The notes beneath the pieces are model-generated. The model ran no database searches. It worked only from the letters and a program-made list of their open reading frames with translations, and was not told the origin of the DNA. DNA of 64,000 bases. Source: Bacteroidaceae bacterium (GTDB lineage: Bacteria; Bacteroidota; Bacteroidia; Bacteroidales; Bacteroidaceae). A program made the translations under genes and the position numbers. This document shows, in pieces, positions 55,603-63,936 of this stretch. Location of the stretch: assembly GCA_017524545.1 (NCBI GenBank), contig JAFXVN010000025.1, positions 1 through 64,000 on the forward strand, written 5' to 3'. Positions within the stretch are counted from its first letter, which is position 1. Each line of letters begins with the position of its first letter.

Positions 55603-55638
55603 CAGCTCCTGCATCGCGAAGACGCAGGAGCTGTTTTT
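55603..55638 (+). terminator. Rho-independent terminator after the S41-like gene
   Basis: A 10-bp stem CAGCTCCTGC / GCAGGAGCTG with loop and TTTTTC. Confidence 0.85.
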
Positions 55639-55677
55639 CACTTTTCATTATTTCATTTTTTCATTTTTATTTATTAA

Positions 55678-56400
55678 TCACCTTCTTCTCCCGAAGATGC
55701 GGAGCAGGTAGAGGAAGAGGTTGACGAAGTCCAGATAGAGTGTCAAGGCTCCCAAGAGTGCCACCTTCTGCGTGGCTTCATCAACATCAGGAGCGTGCAA
55801 GAGCATTTGCTTAATCTTCTGTGAGTCCCATGCCGTGAGCCCGACAAAGATGAGTACGCCGATGTAGCTCAGTATCATCATCATAGCGGGGCTTTTGAGG
55901 AACAGGTTGACAACTGTCGCAATGACCAGTCCGATGAGTGCCATGAACAGGATTCTCCCCAAAGACGAGAGGTCTTTGTTGGTTGTGTAGCCAATCGCAG
56001 CCATCGCGCCGAATGTTCCAGCCGTGATGAAGAACACGGTTGCTATGGACGATGCATCATATACAAGGAAGATAATCGACATTGTGGCGCCATTGATGAC
56101 AGAGTAGAGGATGAACATCAAGGTTGCCACCAGCAGGGACAGGCGGTTGATAGCTGCGCTAACGCCCCAAACCAGCCCAAGTTCGGCGATTAACAGCCCC
56201 CAGAACAACGCCCTGTTGGTCAGGATGGCAGTCAGGATAGCCTCACTTGTGGCCACATAATAAGCTGTCATGCCCGTAATGGCCAAGGCAAGTGTCATCC
56301 ACAAATACACCTTTCGCATGAGGACGGGAAACGCCTCTGATGCCTGCAACTGCTGATTCGCAGAAAGGTCCTGATAATAATTGAATTCTCGGTTTTCCAT
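55678..56400 (-). CDS. Bax inhibitor-1/YccA-family membrane protein
   Basis: 240 residues with seven membrane segments (VYLWMTLALAITGMTAYYV, ILTNRALFWGLLIAELGLVW, LLVATLMFILYSVINGATMS). The C-terminal ALTLYLDFVNLFLYLLRIFG is typical of the family. It is probably an ion-leak or membrane-quality factor. The start at 56400 (MENREFNYYQD) follows the promoter at 56450; the longer upstream frame overlaps it and is not used. Confidence 0.9.
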   Translation of the reverse strand: MENREFNYYQDLSANQQLQASEAFPVLMRKVYLWMTLALAITGMTAYYVATSEAILTAILTNRALFWGLLIAELGLVWGVSAAINRLSLLVATLMFILYSVINGATMSIIFLVYDASSIATVFFITAGTFGAMAAIGYTTNKDLSSLGRILFMALIGLVIATVVNLFLKSPAMMMILSYIGVLIFVGLTAWDSQKIKQMLLHAPDVDEATQKVALLGALTLYLDFVNLFLYLLRIFGRRR

Positions 56401-56449
56401 AAATGTTGTAAAAGTGTTATTTATTGTACCTAATAGAGCAAACTCTGCA

Positions 56450-56457
56450 CAAAGGTA
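56450..56457 (-). promoter_or_regulatory. -7 box (TACCTTTG) of the Bax inhibitor-1 family gene
   Basis: Consensus box about 50 nt before the start at 56400. Confidence 0.65.
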
Positions 56458-56580
56458 CAAAGAAAAAGTGAAAAGAGAAAGGTGAAAAGCCAAAAAAAGA
56501 TGTATTTCCCTGTTTCAGCATTTCCTGCGACGTGCATAGAGAATAAATATCCCCAGCTCTATGCATCAACGGCAAGTGCC

Positions 56581-56650
56581 GAAACAGTTTGTTTCGCTGG
56601 CTGAAACACTTTGTTTCGCAGGCGAAACAAGTTGTTTCCATGTGCGAAAC
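56581..56650. repeat. array of three palindromes GTTTC-N6/7-GAAAC with 5-nt spacers
   Basis: Units at 56591-56607 (centre GCTGGCT), 56613-56628 (centre GCAGGC) and 56634-56650 (centre CATGTGC), plus a half unit GAAAC at 56581-56585. The spacers AGTTT, ACTTT, AAGTT are each 5 nt. Lengths 17-5-16-5-17 are identical to the array at 9479. Confidence 0.87.
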
Positions 56651-56879
56651 AAATTGGGAACACCTTCCTGACGATATTCCCTGCCGTGCATAAAAATGAT
56701 GGCCATCGCGCCGCAGTTCTTTCCCGGACATGCATGGCATGGTTGTCCTGTGTATATGTCCTCGCTTTTCTTTGCTTCGCGTGCGGAAATATGCTGTGTT
56801 TTCTTGTGTCCGAATCCGAATTTTCATGGAATCCGCCTTTTTCTCCGCAGGATTGGCACTACCTTTGAAAAAGAATCCG
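56651..56879. other. stretch without a recognised gene
   Basis: Between the palindrome array and the flippase promoter I found no coding sequence with a family match or clear start. The short frames in either direction look random. Confidence 0.5.
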
Positions 56880-56887
56880 TATCTTTG
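56880..56887 (+). promoter_or_regulatory. -7 box (TATCTTTG) of the flippase gene
   Basis: Consensus box about 80 nt before the flippase start. The intervening leader contains AGTTATGAAGAGGAGTTAAG repeats. Confidence 0.62.
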
Positions 56888-56967
56888 CAAAAGGAGATGG
56901 GAAAATTGAAGTTATGAAGAGGAGTTAAGATAACTTCCCATTATAACTTCCGAAAATGATAACTTGC

Positions 56968-58491
56968 ATGTCAGAGGAGAAATCACTGAAGGAACGGACT
57001 GCGGGCGGGATGCTATGGGGCGGACTGTCCAATGGGATGATGCAGCTGATGGGAGCTGCCTTCGGCATCGTTTTGCTCCAATGCCTCACGCCAGAGGACT
57101 ATGGCAAAGTGGCGATGCTGAACATCTTCGCCGCTATCGCCAGCGCCTTGCAGGAAAGCGGCTTCATCGCCGCCCTCTGCAACCGAAAGGAACCGACGCA
57201 CGAAGAGTACAATGCCGTCTTTTGGTTCAACCTCATGGTCAGTGCCTTGCTCTATCTCATCCTGTGGTTCTGCGCTCCGCTCATTGCCGACTTCTACGGC
57301 GACGCCGACCTCATCCCGCTTGCCCGTGTGCTCTTCCTCGGCTTCCTGTTCTCTGGCCTCGGCACGGTGCAGAGGGCTTACCTTTTCGGGCATCTGATGG
57401 TCAGGCAGACCAGCATTTGTTCCCTGACTGCGATGCTCGTTTCGAGCATTATTGGTGTCGTGATGGCGGTCAAGGGCTTTGCCTCCTGGGCTATCGTGAC
57501 GCAGGCCGTCTGCTTCGTGTTCATCACGCAGGTCATGGCGTGGGTGTTCTCCCCCTGGAGGCCAACAGCCCCCTCCAGCTCCCCCTTTGGGGGAGTGTCC
57601 AAGCTGCAAGCTTCTTCGCTTCCGAAGCACTCCCCCAAAGGGGGAGCGGGGAGGGGGCTTTTTCTTGCTCCTGCCTGGAAGATGTTTGGTTTCAGCAGTA
57701 AGCTGATGCTGACCAACATCGTGAATATCTGCAATCTCCATGCCTTCTCCGTCCTGCTTGGCAGGTGCTTCAACGAACATGCGGCTGGTGTCTATTCGCA
57801 GGCCAGAGGTTGGAACGACAAGGCCACAAGCATCATCAACGGCATGGTGACGGGTGTCGCCCAGCCAACACTTGCGCAGGTGGCGGAGGACTTGGGCCGT
57901 TACCGTTTGGTGTTCCGCAAGATGCTGCGCTTCATCTGCTTCGTCAGCTTCCCCGCAATGCTGGGCTTGGGACTTGTGGCGCAGGAGTTCATCCTGCTGG
58001 CAGGCGGCGAGAAGTGGAGGGAGAGCGGCTTGATTCTTTCTCTGCTCTGCATTCATGGCGCTTTTGTCCCTGTCACCACACTCTATAGCAACCTGACCAT
58101 AAGCCGGGGACGAAGCGGCGTCAACATGGCTTGCACGATAGGCCAGTGCTTGGCTGTTTGGGTGGGGCTTTACCTGCTCTATCCCTATGGGATGCTTCCG
58201 ATGGTCGTTTATTTCGTGGCGCTCAACATCGCGTGGCTCTTTATCTGGCAGTGGTGGGCTTGGCGGCTCACAGGACTCAGCTTTATAGACGCTTTACGGG
58301 ACATCATGCCGTTCCTCGTCTTCACGCTTGCTGTGCTTGGCGTGACCTGGTGGCTGACGAACGGCATCACGAATCTGTGGTTGCTCTTGATGAGCCGCAT
58401 CTTCCTTGCCGCCGTACTCTATGCCGGCATCATCTGGTTGAGCGGAGCAAAGATTATGCGCGAAAGCATAAAATATATAATCAAGAAATAA
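56968..58491 (+). CDS. polysaccharide flippase (Wzx/MOP family)
   Basis: 507 residues with about 12 membrane segments (GIVLLQCLTPEDYGKVAML, VMAVKGFASWAIVTQAVCFV, MLPMVVYFVALNIAWLFIW). The N-terminal GMLWGGLSNGMMQLMG is typical. It moves lipid-linked glycan units across the inner membrane. The palindromic element at residues about 200-231 (PSSSPFGGVSKLQ...SPKGGAGRGLF) lies in a loop between two membrane halves. An ATG at 56956 lies in an AT-rich repeat and is not preferred. Confidence 0.88.
   Translation: MSEEKSLKERTAGGMLWGGLSNGMMQLMGAAFGIVLLQCLTPEDYGKVAMLNIFAAIASALQESGFIAALCNRKEPTHEEYNAVFWFNLMVSALLYLILWFCAPLIADFYGDADLIPLARVLFLGFLFSGLGTVQRAYLFGHLMVRQTSICSLTAMLVSSIIGVVMAVKGFASWAIVTQAVCFVFITQVMAWVFSPWRPTAPSSSPFGGVSKLQASSLPKHSPKGGAGRGLFLAPAWKMFGFSSKLMLTNIVNICNLHAFSVLLGRCFNEHAAGVYSQARGWNDKATSIINGMVTGVAQPTLAQVAEDLGRYRLVFRKMLRFICFVSFPAMLGLGLVAQEFILLAGGEKWRESGLILSLLCIHGAFVPVTTLYSNLTISRGRSGVNMACTIGQCLAVWVGLYLLYPYGMLPMVVYFVALNIAWLFIWQWWAWRLTGLSFIDALRDIMPFLVFTLAVLGVTWWLTNGITNLWLLLMSRIFLAAVLYAGIIWLSGAKIMRESIKYIIKK
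57567..57659. repeat. palindromic element (type A) inside the flippase gene
   Basis: Outer arms AGCCCCCTCC / GGAGGGGGCT, inner CTCCCCCTTTGGGGGAGT and ACTCCCCCAAAGGGGGAG. Length is 93 nt (31 codons), so the frame is kept. It closely matches the helicase copy at 1947-2042. Confidence 0.87.
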
Positions 58492-58566
58492 GAATTAAGA
58501 AATAAGAATTAAGAATTTGCTGCCGCCCGCATAACTATGGACTGTGAACTATGAACTATGAACTGA
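58486..58566. repeat. AT-rich repeats between the flippase and the acyltransferase fusion gene
   Basis: AAGAAATAAGAATTAAGAAA units (the flippase stop lies in the first) and then CTATGGACTGTGAACTATGA units that supply the start at 58551. Confidence 0.65.
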
Positions 58567-60671
58567 AAAAACGTAGCAATGCCTTCGACCTGCTGTGCGG
58601 ATTGTGCATCCTTAGGATGGTGATGCTGCACGTCGTCTGCCAGACGCAAATGCGACAGACACCGTGGTGGCGCGAGACGATGGCATGGACGTTCTTCTTC
58701 ATGAGCTTCTTCTTCTTCAAGGCGGGGTACTTTAACAAGGGAGTCACTGGCAAGACACTCCCCTACCTGCGCGACCGCGTCCGCCGCCTGCTTGTACCCT
58801 ATATGTCGTGGGGCGTCATTGGCGGCATCATCGCCTTCTGCTGGCTTTGCCTCTTCCCGGAAGGGATAGACAAGGGCATCGCGGCTCTTGCAAAGTTCCG
58901 CTGGCACATCGGGGGCTTGACCTTCGGCAATAGTCCGCTTTGGTTCCTGCTGTCCTTCTTTACGACATACGTGTCGATGCACTTCATTGAGCGGGTGCGT
59001 CCCCTGCATTGGGTGGTGCCGCTTTTCCCTCTGGCCGGCTATTGGCTCTTCCTGCACGGCAATCCTTTGTGGTTCTATCTGAGCAACGTCTTCTGCGGCA
59101 TCTTCTTTTTCTATATGGGCAAGGTGTGGCATCATGTACTCGACCGTCTCACACGCCATCAAGCACTCGCCATCAGCACGGTGCTTTGCGTGGGTTTCGT
59201 CCTTGCCAATATCTATCTGCACGGCGAATATGAGATGAAGACCAATCTCTGGACAGGCTCCTTCTGGCATGTGCTGCTCATCATGCCCCTCTCGCTGCTG
59301 GGCATCTCGGGCGTCCTGCTCTCGCTGCCGATGCCACGGGTGCCATTGGTCAATTACATCGGCGAGCACAGCATGGTCTATTTCGTCATGCACTACCCCA
59401 TCGTTCTGAGTTATGCCTACGCCAGTATCCTGCTCGGTCACAACATACATGGCAGCATCCCCGACCTCATCATCATCCTGCTTCTCGCTTTCGGCCTGTG
59501 CACTTTGGCTGTTCCCTTCGTGGAAAGCGTGCCTTGGTTGAGCGGGAGAGCCTCCCCCGTCCCCTCCCAAGGAGGGGGGATTGTTTATTTCTACCATACC
59601 CAGGATACGGAGCGCATTGTTCGCGAGTGGAAGCAAGGAACCTTCCCGTCGCATTTCCTCTATGGGGCTTTGCAATTGCCGGATTATGGTTACGAAATCG
59701 TGTGGCACCATCAAAAGCACACCTACAAGCGGATGCGGGATATGGTTGTCGCCACATGGAAAGTCCTGACCTGCTGCAAGCATTACGACGTGCTCTATGC
59801 CACGCACACGCTTGGCATTGAACCCATCATCCTGCTTCGGGCATTGCACCTTTATCGCCATCCCATTGTGGTATGGCACCATCAGCCCATCGTCGAGGCA
59901 AAGAACCCGTTGCGGGAAACTGTGGCACGCCTCTTCTACAGGGGCATGGACCACATGATATTCTTCTCCGAGAAGCTCATGCAGGACAGCCTCCTCTCCC
60001 CAAAAGCCGACTCCAAGCGCATGAGCATGGTGCACTGGGGGGCAGATTTGGAGTACTATAACAGGCTAAAAGCCTCCCCCGTCCCCTCCAAAGGAGGGGT
60101 GAACGGCGAGGCGGCAGACAGTTCACCCCTCCTTGGGAGGGGACGGGGGAGGCTGTTTATCTCCACCGGCAAGGAGCTTCGCGACTACGAGACCTTGCTC
60201 AAAGCCTTCCATGAGACAGGCTTGCCGCTTACGCTTTATGTGGAGAAGAAGCGGCAGGCATACTTCGAGAGCCTGCATCCTGCACAAAACATTGAGATAC
60301 ACTATGGCGACCGCCCCATCCCGCACGAGATAGCGCTGGTGGTGGCGCAGAGCCACTGCGTCTGCATCTGCTGCCAGAAGAGCAACTATACCGTTGGACT
60401 GACAACCGTTGTGGAGGCGCTTGCCCTCGGCAAACCCATCCTTTGCACCCGCAACCCGCAGATGCCGATGGACATAGAGGCGGAGGGCTGCGGCTTCTGG
60501 ATTGAGGTGGGAGACGTTGAAGGCTGGAAAGAGAAGTTGCTTTACATTGCCACTCACCCCGAAGAAGCCGAAGCGATGGGCAGGCGAGGCCGCGCCCTGG
60601 CAGAGCAATGCTACAATGCCAAGCAATGTGGCAAGGAAGTGGCAGAAGTAATGGAAAAAGTGAAAAGGTGA
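58551..60671 (+). CDS. fusion of acyltransferase_3 and a family 4-like glycosyltransferase
   Basis: 706 residues. Residues 1-330 form an acyltransferase_3 membrane domain (about ten segments; ILRMVMLHVVCQTQM, WWRETMAWTFFFMSFFFFKA). Residues about 344-706 are a glycosyltransferase (GT4-like; VYFYHTQDTERIVREWKQG, HHQPIVEAKNPLRET, TVGLTTVVEALALGKPILCT with the donor-binding Glu). The junction is exactly the half palindromic element SGRASPVPSQGGG (59549-59580). A second element is at residues about 507-535, inside the glycosyltransferase. The start (Met-Asn-Tyr-Glu-Leu) is repeat-derived. Confidence 0.85.
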   Translation: MNYELKKRSNAFDLLCGLCILRMVMLHVVCQTQMRQTPWWRETMAWTFFFMSFFFFKAGYFNKGVTGKTLPYLRDRVRRLLVPYMSWGVIGGIIAFCWLCLFPEGIDKGIAALAKFRWHIGGLTFGNSPLWFLLSFFTTYVSMHFIERVRPLHWVVPLFPLAGYWLFLHGNPLWFYLSNVFCGIFFFYMGKVWHHVLDRLTRHQALAISTVLCVGFVLANIYLHGEYEMKTNLWTGSFWHVLLIMPLSLLGISGVLLSLPMPRVPLVNYIGEHSMVYFVMHYPIVLSYAYASILLGHNIHGSIPDLIIILLLAFGLCTLAVPFVESVPWLSGRASPVPSQGGGIVYFYHTQDTERIVREWKQGTFPSHFLYGALQLPDYGYEIVWHHQKHTYKRMRDMVVATWKVLTCCKHYDVLYATHTLGIEPIILLRALHLYRHPIVVWHHQPIVEAKNPLRETVARLFYRGMDHMIFFSEKLMQDSLLSPKADSKRMSMVHWGADLEYYNRLKASPVPSKGGVNGEAADSSPLLGRGRGRLFISTGKELRDYETLLKAFHETGLPLTLYVEKKRQAYFESLHPAQNIEIHYGDRPIPHEIALVVAQSHCVCICCQKSNYTVGLTTVVEALALGKPILCTRNPQMPMDIEAEGCGFWIEVGDVEGWKEKLLYIATHPEEAEAMGRRGRALAEQCYNAKQCGKEVAEVMEKVKR
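59549..59580. repeat. half palindromic element at an acyltransferase-glycosyltransferase junction
   Basis: AGCCTCCCCCGTCCCCTCCC then AAGGAGGGGGGA, read as ASPVPSQGGG. It separates the two domains of the fusion protein. Confidence 0.75.
60070..60154. repeat. palindromic element (type B) inside the glycosyltransferase part
   Basis: Outer arms AGCCTCCCCCGTCCCCTCC / GGAGGGGACGGGGGAGGCT; read as ASPVPSKGGVN...[12 protein letters not shown]. Confidence 0.85.
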
Positions 60672-60723
60672 AAAGGTAAAAAGTGTAGCCGCTTGAATAA
60701 CTATGAAGCTTTAGCTCAACGAA

Positions 60724-60760
60724 GTTAACTATGAACTATGAATTATGAACTATGAACTAA
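60724..60760. repeat. AT-rich repeat supplying the start of the acyltransferase-cyclophilin gene
   Basis: Tandem ATGAACTATGAATTATGAAC units; the last one contains the ATG at 60745. Confidence 0.7.
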
Positions 60761-62520
60761 CCAAGCGCCTTTCCTGGCTGGATGCCTTGCGGGGCTTCAC
60801 GATGATACTGGTCGTTGCCTATCATGTGGCACAGGTTGCTTTCCACGAGAACGAAAAGACGAGTGCGGCACTGCCGTTCCTTGTCCTGATGCGTATGCCG
60901 CTCTTCTTTTTCGTGAGCGGCTTCCTGGCCTACAAAGCCTCGTTCTCATGGACTGTTCCCAATGCGTTGAGACTGACTTGGAAGAAGCTGAAGGTGCAGG
61001 TCGTCCCGACAGTGGTGTTCCTGTGCCTTTTCGTGATATTCAGGATGAAGGGCGATTTCTGGAACAACCTCATGCGCTTGTTGGCAAGTCCCACGAAGGG
61101 CGGCTACTGGTTCACATGGGTCTTGCTGCAGATGTTCATAATATATTATGTGTTGTGCTATGTGGGAGGCATTGTTAATTCAAAGTTAAAGATTCAAAAT
61201 TCAAAGGGTTTCCTGTTGTTCTGCGCTTGGGCCGTCAGCGTCTTTGCCTACGAAACGCTATACTTGCCGAAGGTCTTCACCTATCACAAGGACGTGTTCT
61301 TCGCCTACTCAAGCCTCGTTCAGACCATCCGCTATATGCAGTTCTTCCTGTTGGGCAACATCGTCCGCCGCTACAGGAGCAGAGTGGAAAGGCTTTTCGA
61401 CACGTCGTGGTTCTTCCCGCTTGTCGTCACATTGGCCATCGTAAGCTGTGCCGACATCTTCCAACTGCATACACTGAAAAAGGTTTGGACGAATCTGCCC
61501 CGCACCACAGCGATGTACACCCTTCTGCTGCTTGTTGTGATGTTCTTCAGACATTATCAGCAATGGTTTGCCGAGGGACGGAAGGCAGGCCGCTTCCTCA
61601 GCTTCATTGGCACCCGGACGCTCGACATCTACCTCCTGCATTTCCTCCTTCTGCCCAAAATGCCGCAGGTGGGCGAATGGCTGAATGCCAACCAGCCGAA
61701 CTTCGTGCTGTCTATTGTACTGTCCGTGAGCGTGGCGCTTGTGGTGATTGCTTTCTGCCTGTTGGCAAGCCAGTTGCTTCGAGTCAGTCCCTTCCTGCAA
61801 CTGTATCTGTTCGGCAAGAAACAGACTTCCTCTAATCCCTGTTCCCTAATCCCCATTCTAATCGCAGCCTTCCTTTGCTTCGGCACACTCTCTGCCGAAG
61901 CAAAAAAGAAAGAGAAGCGGCATATTGTTCGCATCGAGACGAACGTGGGCATTATCCGTGTGGCCCTTTCGGACGACACGCCTCTGCATCGCGACAATTT
62001 CCTCAAGCTCGCCCGCGAGGGGTTCTACAACGGCACGCTCTTCCACCGCTGCATCAAGGACTTTATGATACAAGGCGGCGACCCTGAAAGCCGCAATGCA
62101 GAGCCAGGCAAGCTTCTTGGCGAGGGCGGCACAGGCTATACCATCCCTGCGGAGTTCGACCTGCCTTACCTTTACCATTGGCGCGGTGCGCTGGCTGCCG
62201 CCCGAGACCCCGATGATGTCAACCCCGAACAGGCGAGCAGCGGCTGCCAGTTCTATATCGTCTATGGCAAGAAACAGGCTGCGGCCGACATCCGTAAGGT
62301 GCGGGCTGCCCTTGAGGAAAAAGGCATCGAACTCACACCGCAGATGATAGACGACTACGTCATGCGCGGCGGCACGCCCCACCTCGACGGACAATATACC
62401 GTCTTTGGCGAAGTCATAGAAGGGATGAATGTGGTGAAAGCCATACAGCAGACAGAGACCGACGAGAACGACCGGCCGCTGCAAGACATCGTTGTCCGCC
62501 GCATGATTGTGGAGCAATAA
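60745..62520 (+). CDS. fusion of acyltransferase_3 and a cyclophilin-type peptidyl-prolyl isomerase
   Basis: 591 residues. Residues 1-360 are an acyltransferase_3 membrane domain (LSWLDALRGFTMILVVAYHV, RMPLFFFVSGFLAYK). Residues about 363-385 resemble a buried signal peptide (IPILIAAFLCFGTLSAEAKK), and about 390-591 are a cyclophilin PPIase (NFLKLAREGFYNGTLFHRC, DFMIQGGDPESRN, GCQFYIVYG). The junction TSSNPCSLIPI is a short repeat (61831-61859), which probably replaced the stop of one gene and the start of the other. Another AT-rich repeat is inside the acyltransferase at residues about 145-154. The start is repeat-derived. Confidence 0.83.
   Translation: MNYELTKRLSWLDALRGFTMILVVAYHVAQVAFHENEKTSAALPFLVLMRMPLFFFVSGFLAYKASFSWTVPNALRLTWKKLKVQVVPTVVFLCLFVIFRMKGDFWNNLMRLLASPTKGGYWFTWVLLQMFIIYYVLCYVGGIVNSKLKIQNSKGFLLFCAWAVSVFAYETLYLPKVFTYHKDVFFAYSSLVQTIRYMQFFLLGNIVRRYRSRVERLFDTSWFFPLVVTLAIVSCADIFQLHTLKKVWTNLPRTTAMYTLLLLVVMFFRHYQQWFAEGRKAGRFLSFIGTRTLDIYLLHFLLLPKMPQVGEWLNANQPNFVLSIVLSVSVALVVIAFCLLASQLLRVSPFLQLYLFGKKQTSSNPCSLIPILIAAFLCFGTLSAEAKKKEKRHIVRIETNVGIIRVALSDDTPLHRDNFLKLAREGFYNGTLFHRCIKDFMIQGGDPESRNAEPGKLLGEGGTGYTIPAEFDLPYLYHWRGALAAARDPDDVNPEQASSGCQFYIVYGKKQAAADIRKVRAALEEKGIELTPQMIDDYVMRGGTPHLDGQYTVFGEVIEGMNVVKAIQQTETDENDRPLQDIVVRRMIVEQ
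61177..61206. repeat. AT-rich repeat in frame inside the acyltransferase
   Basis: TTAATTCAAAGTTAAAGATT then CAAAATTCAAAG, read as VNSKLKIQNSK between two membrane segments. Related to the btuB insert at 22987. Confidence 0.7.
61831..61859. repeat. short repeat at the acyltransferase-cyclophilin junction
   Basis: TCTAATCCCTGTTCCCTAAT then CCCCATTC; read as SNPCSLIPI. A related CTCATCCCTCATCCCTCATC array is at 62605-62632. Confidence 0.6.
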
Positions 62521-62604
62521 ATGTCCCTTCTCCCTCTTCACGGGGGCGCAGAAAGCATTAAATTGTGGTACATTCGTGCATTTCTACCGAAAACGTCCAA
62601 CATT

Positions 62605-62632
62605 TCTCATCCCTCATCCCTCATCTTTAATC
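62605..62632. repeat. short tandem repeat CTCATCC upstream of the lipoprotein gene
   Basis: CTCATCCCTCATCCCTCATC followed by TTTAATCA, just upstream of the promoter at 62642. Confidence 0.5.
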
Positions 62633-62641
62633 ATATTTTCG

Positions 62642-62649
62642 TACCTTTG
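62642..62649 (+). promoter_or_regulatory. -7 box (TACCTTTG) of the lipoprotein gene
   Basis: Consensus box 32 nt before the start at 62681. Confidence 0.65.
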
Positions 62650-62680
62650 CACGCAAATTTATGCACAAAGCTCAAAGAAT

Positions 62681-63895
62681 ATGAATAAAGCATCTATTGT
62701 GGCGCTTTCCGCCATCCCGTTCCTCTTGGCCTCTTGTATTCAGGATGAGCGGGAAAACACGGAGTGCGACATCGAATCCATCGCGCTTCATCTTGACAAA
62801 CCCACCGCTTATTTCTTCCACGACTACGACACGCTGCAGACACTGACATGGTACGACACCATTTTTGTGTTTCCTGCCATAAAAAGCTTTGCAGACATAC
62901 AGAGTGTTCCCACCACGCTCAAAATATCAGAAGGTGCAACGGCCTATTTGACATCGGAGGATGGAACGGAGGAACCTTTCGTCAATGGCTCGCTTGTGGA
63001 TTTCTCAGAAGAGAGAACCCGCTATTTCCGTGTGGTCTCGCAAGACAAAATGTGGAGCCGCAGATACAGCTTCAAAATTGAGCACGACGTGCCAAGTGAC
63101 GGCAATCTCTCTGTCGGGTTCGAGGACTACCATCTTGACCCGACGGGCAAGTACTATATCTGGGAAGCCCCCGCTCTTTTCACTGATGGCGTGTGGAAGA
63201 ATGGCAACCCGGGCTATAAAATCAGTAAGTCAAAGGCAAAGCCGATGGAATATCCTTCGACACCTGTGGCAGGAGGCGGTCCCGACGGCAGCGATTGTGT
63301 CAAGCTCGAAACTTGCGACACCGGTCCCTTTGGCAAGATGGTGAACATGCGTATAGCCTCGGGTTCCATGTTCAATGGCATCTTCGATGTCGAGTATGCT
63401 ATGAAGAACCCCCTCAAGGCCACACAGTTTGGCTCACCCTTCACGCACAAGCCCGCCCAACTGCGCGTGTGGCTCCGTTATGAGCCGGGAAGCTTCTTTC
63501 AGGACCGCGAAGCCAATCCTGTGGAGGGCATCGTCGATGAACCCGATGTGTATGTCGTGCTCTACCGCAATGAGGACGAAAACGGGAACAAGGTGCAGCC
63601 CGATGGCAACGATATGATGACTAATCCGTACATTGTGGCGAAGGGACGCCTGCCGCACAATTACAATGCGGACGGCACAGACCAACTCTCCTCCAACCCC
63701 ATTCACGGGCTGACAAACGAATGGCAGGATGTGACCATTCCCATAGAATACTACACCGAGGTGGACCCCGAGATTCTGGAGAACAAGGGCTATGGCATCA
63801 TCATCAGCTTTGCCAGCAGTTGGCAGGGCGGTTATTTCATGGGTGCCATCGGCAGCAAACTCTATGTTGACAACATGCGGCTCTTCTGCGAATAA
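62681..63895 (+). CDS. PCMD-domain-like surface lipoprotein
   Basis: 404 residues from MNKASIVALSAIPFLLASC (lipobox Cys about 19). The body is beta-rich with the pattern of the putative carbohydrate metabolism domain (PCMD) of Bacteroidales (NGNPGYKISKSKAKPMEYPS, ATQFGSPFTHKPAQLRVWLR, NEWQDVTIPIEYYTEVDPEI, SKLYVDNMRLFC). It is likely exported to the outer membrane; ligand unknown. The in-frame start 58 codons upstream lies before the promoter and is not used. Confidence 0.8.
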   Translation: MNKASIVALSAIPFLLASCIQDERENTECDIESIALHLDKPTAYFFHDYDTLQTLTWYDTIFVFPAIKSFADIQSVPTTLKISEGATAYLTSEDGTEEPFVNGSLVDFSEERTRYFRVVSQDKMWSRRYSFKIEHDVPSDGNLSVGFEDYHLDPTGKYYIWEAPALFTDGVWKNGNPGYKISKSKAKPMEYPSTPVAGGGPDGSDCVKLETCDTGPFGKMVNMRIASGSMFNGIFDVEYAMKNPLKATQFGSPFTHKPAQLRVWLRYEPGSFFQDREANPVEGIVDEPDVYVVLYRNEDENGNKVQPDGNDMMTNPYIVAKGRLPHNYNADGTDQLSSNPIHGLTNEWQDVTIPIEYYTEVDPEILENKGYGIIISFASSWQGGYFMGAIGSKLYVDNMRLFCE

Positions 63896-63936
63896 TAGAC
63901 CAAAACACACACATTATATATAATAAACATAAGGCA

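Noticed and set aside
57013..58056. 347-codon minus-strand frame opposite the flippase
   Set aside because: Mirror frame; the plus-strand protein has a regular membrane-segment pattern.
58509..60035. 508-codon minus-strand frame opposite the acyltransferase-glycosyltransferase gene
   Set aside because: Rich in His, Glu and Gln with no recognisable domain; the plus-strand protein has clear membrane and glycosyltransferase motifs.
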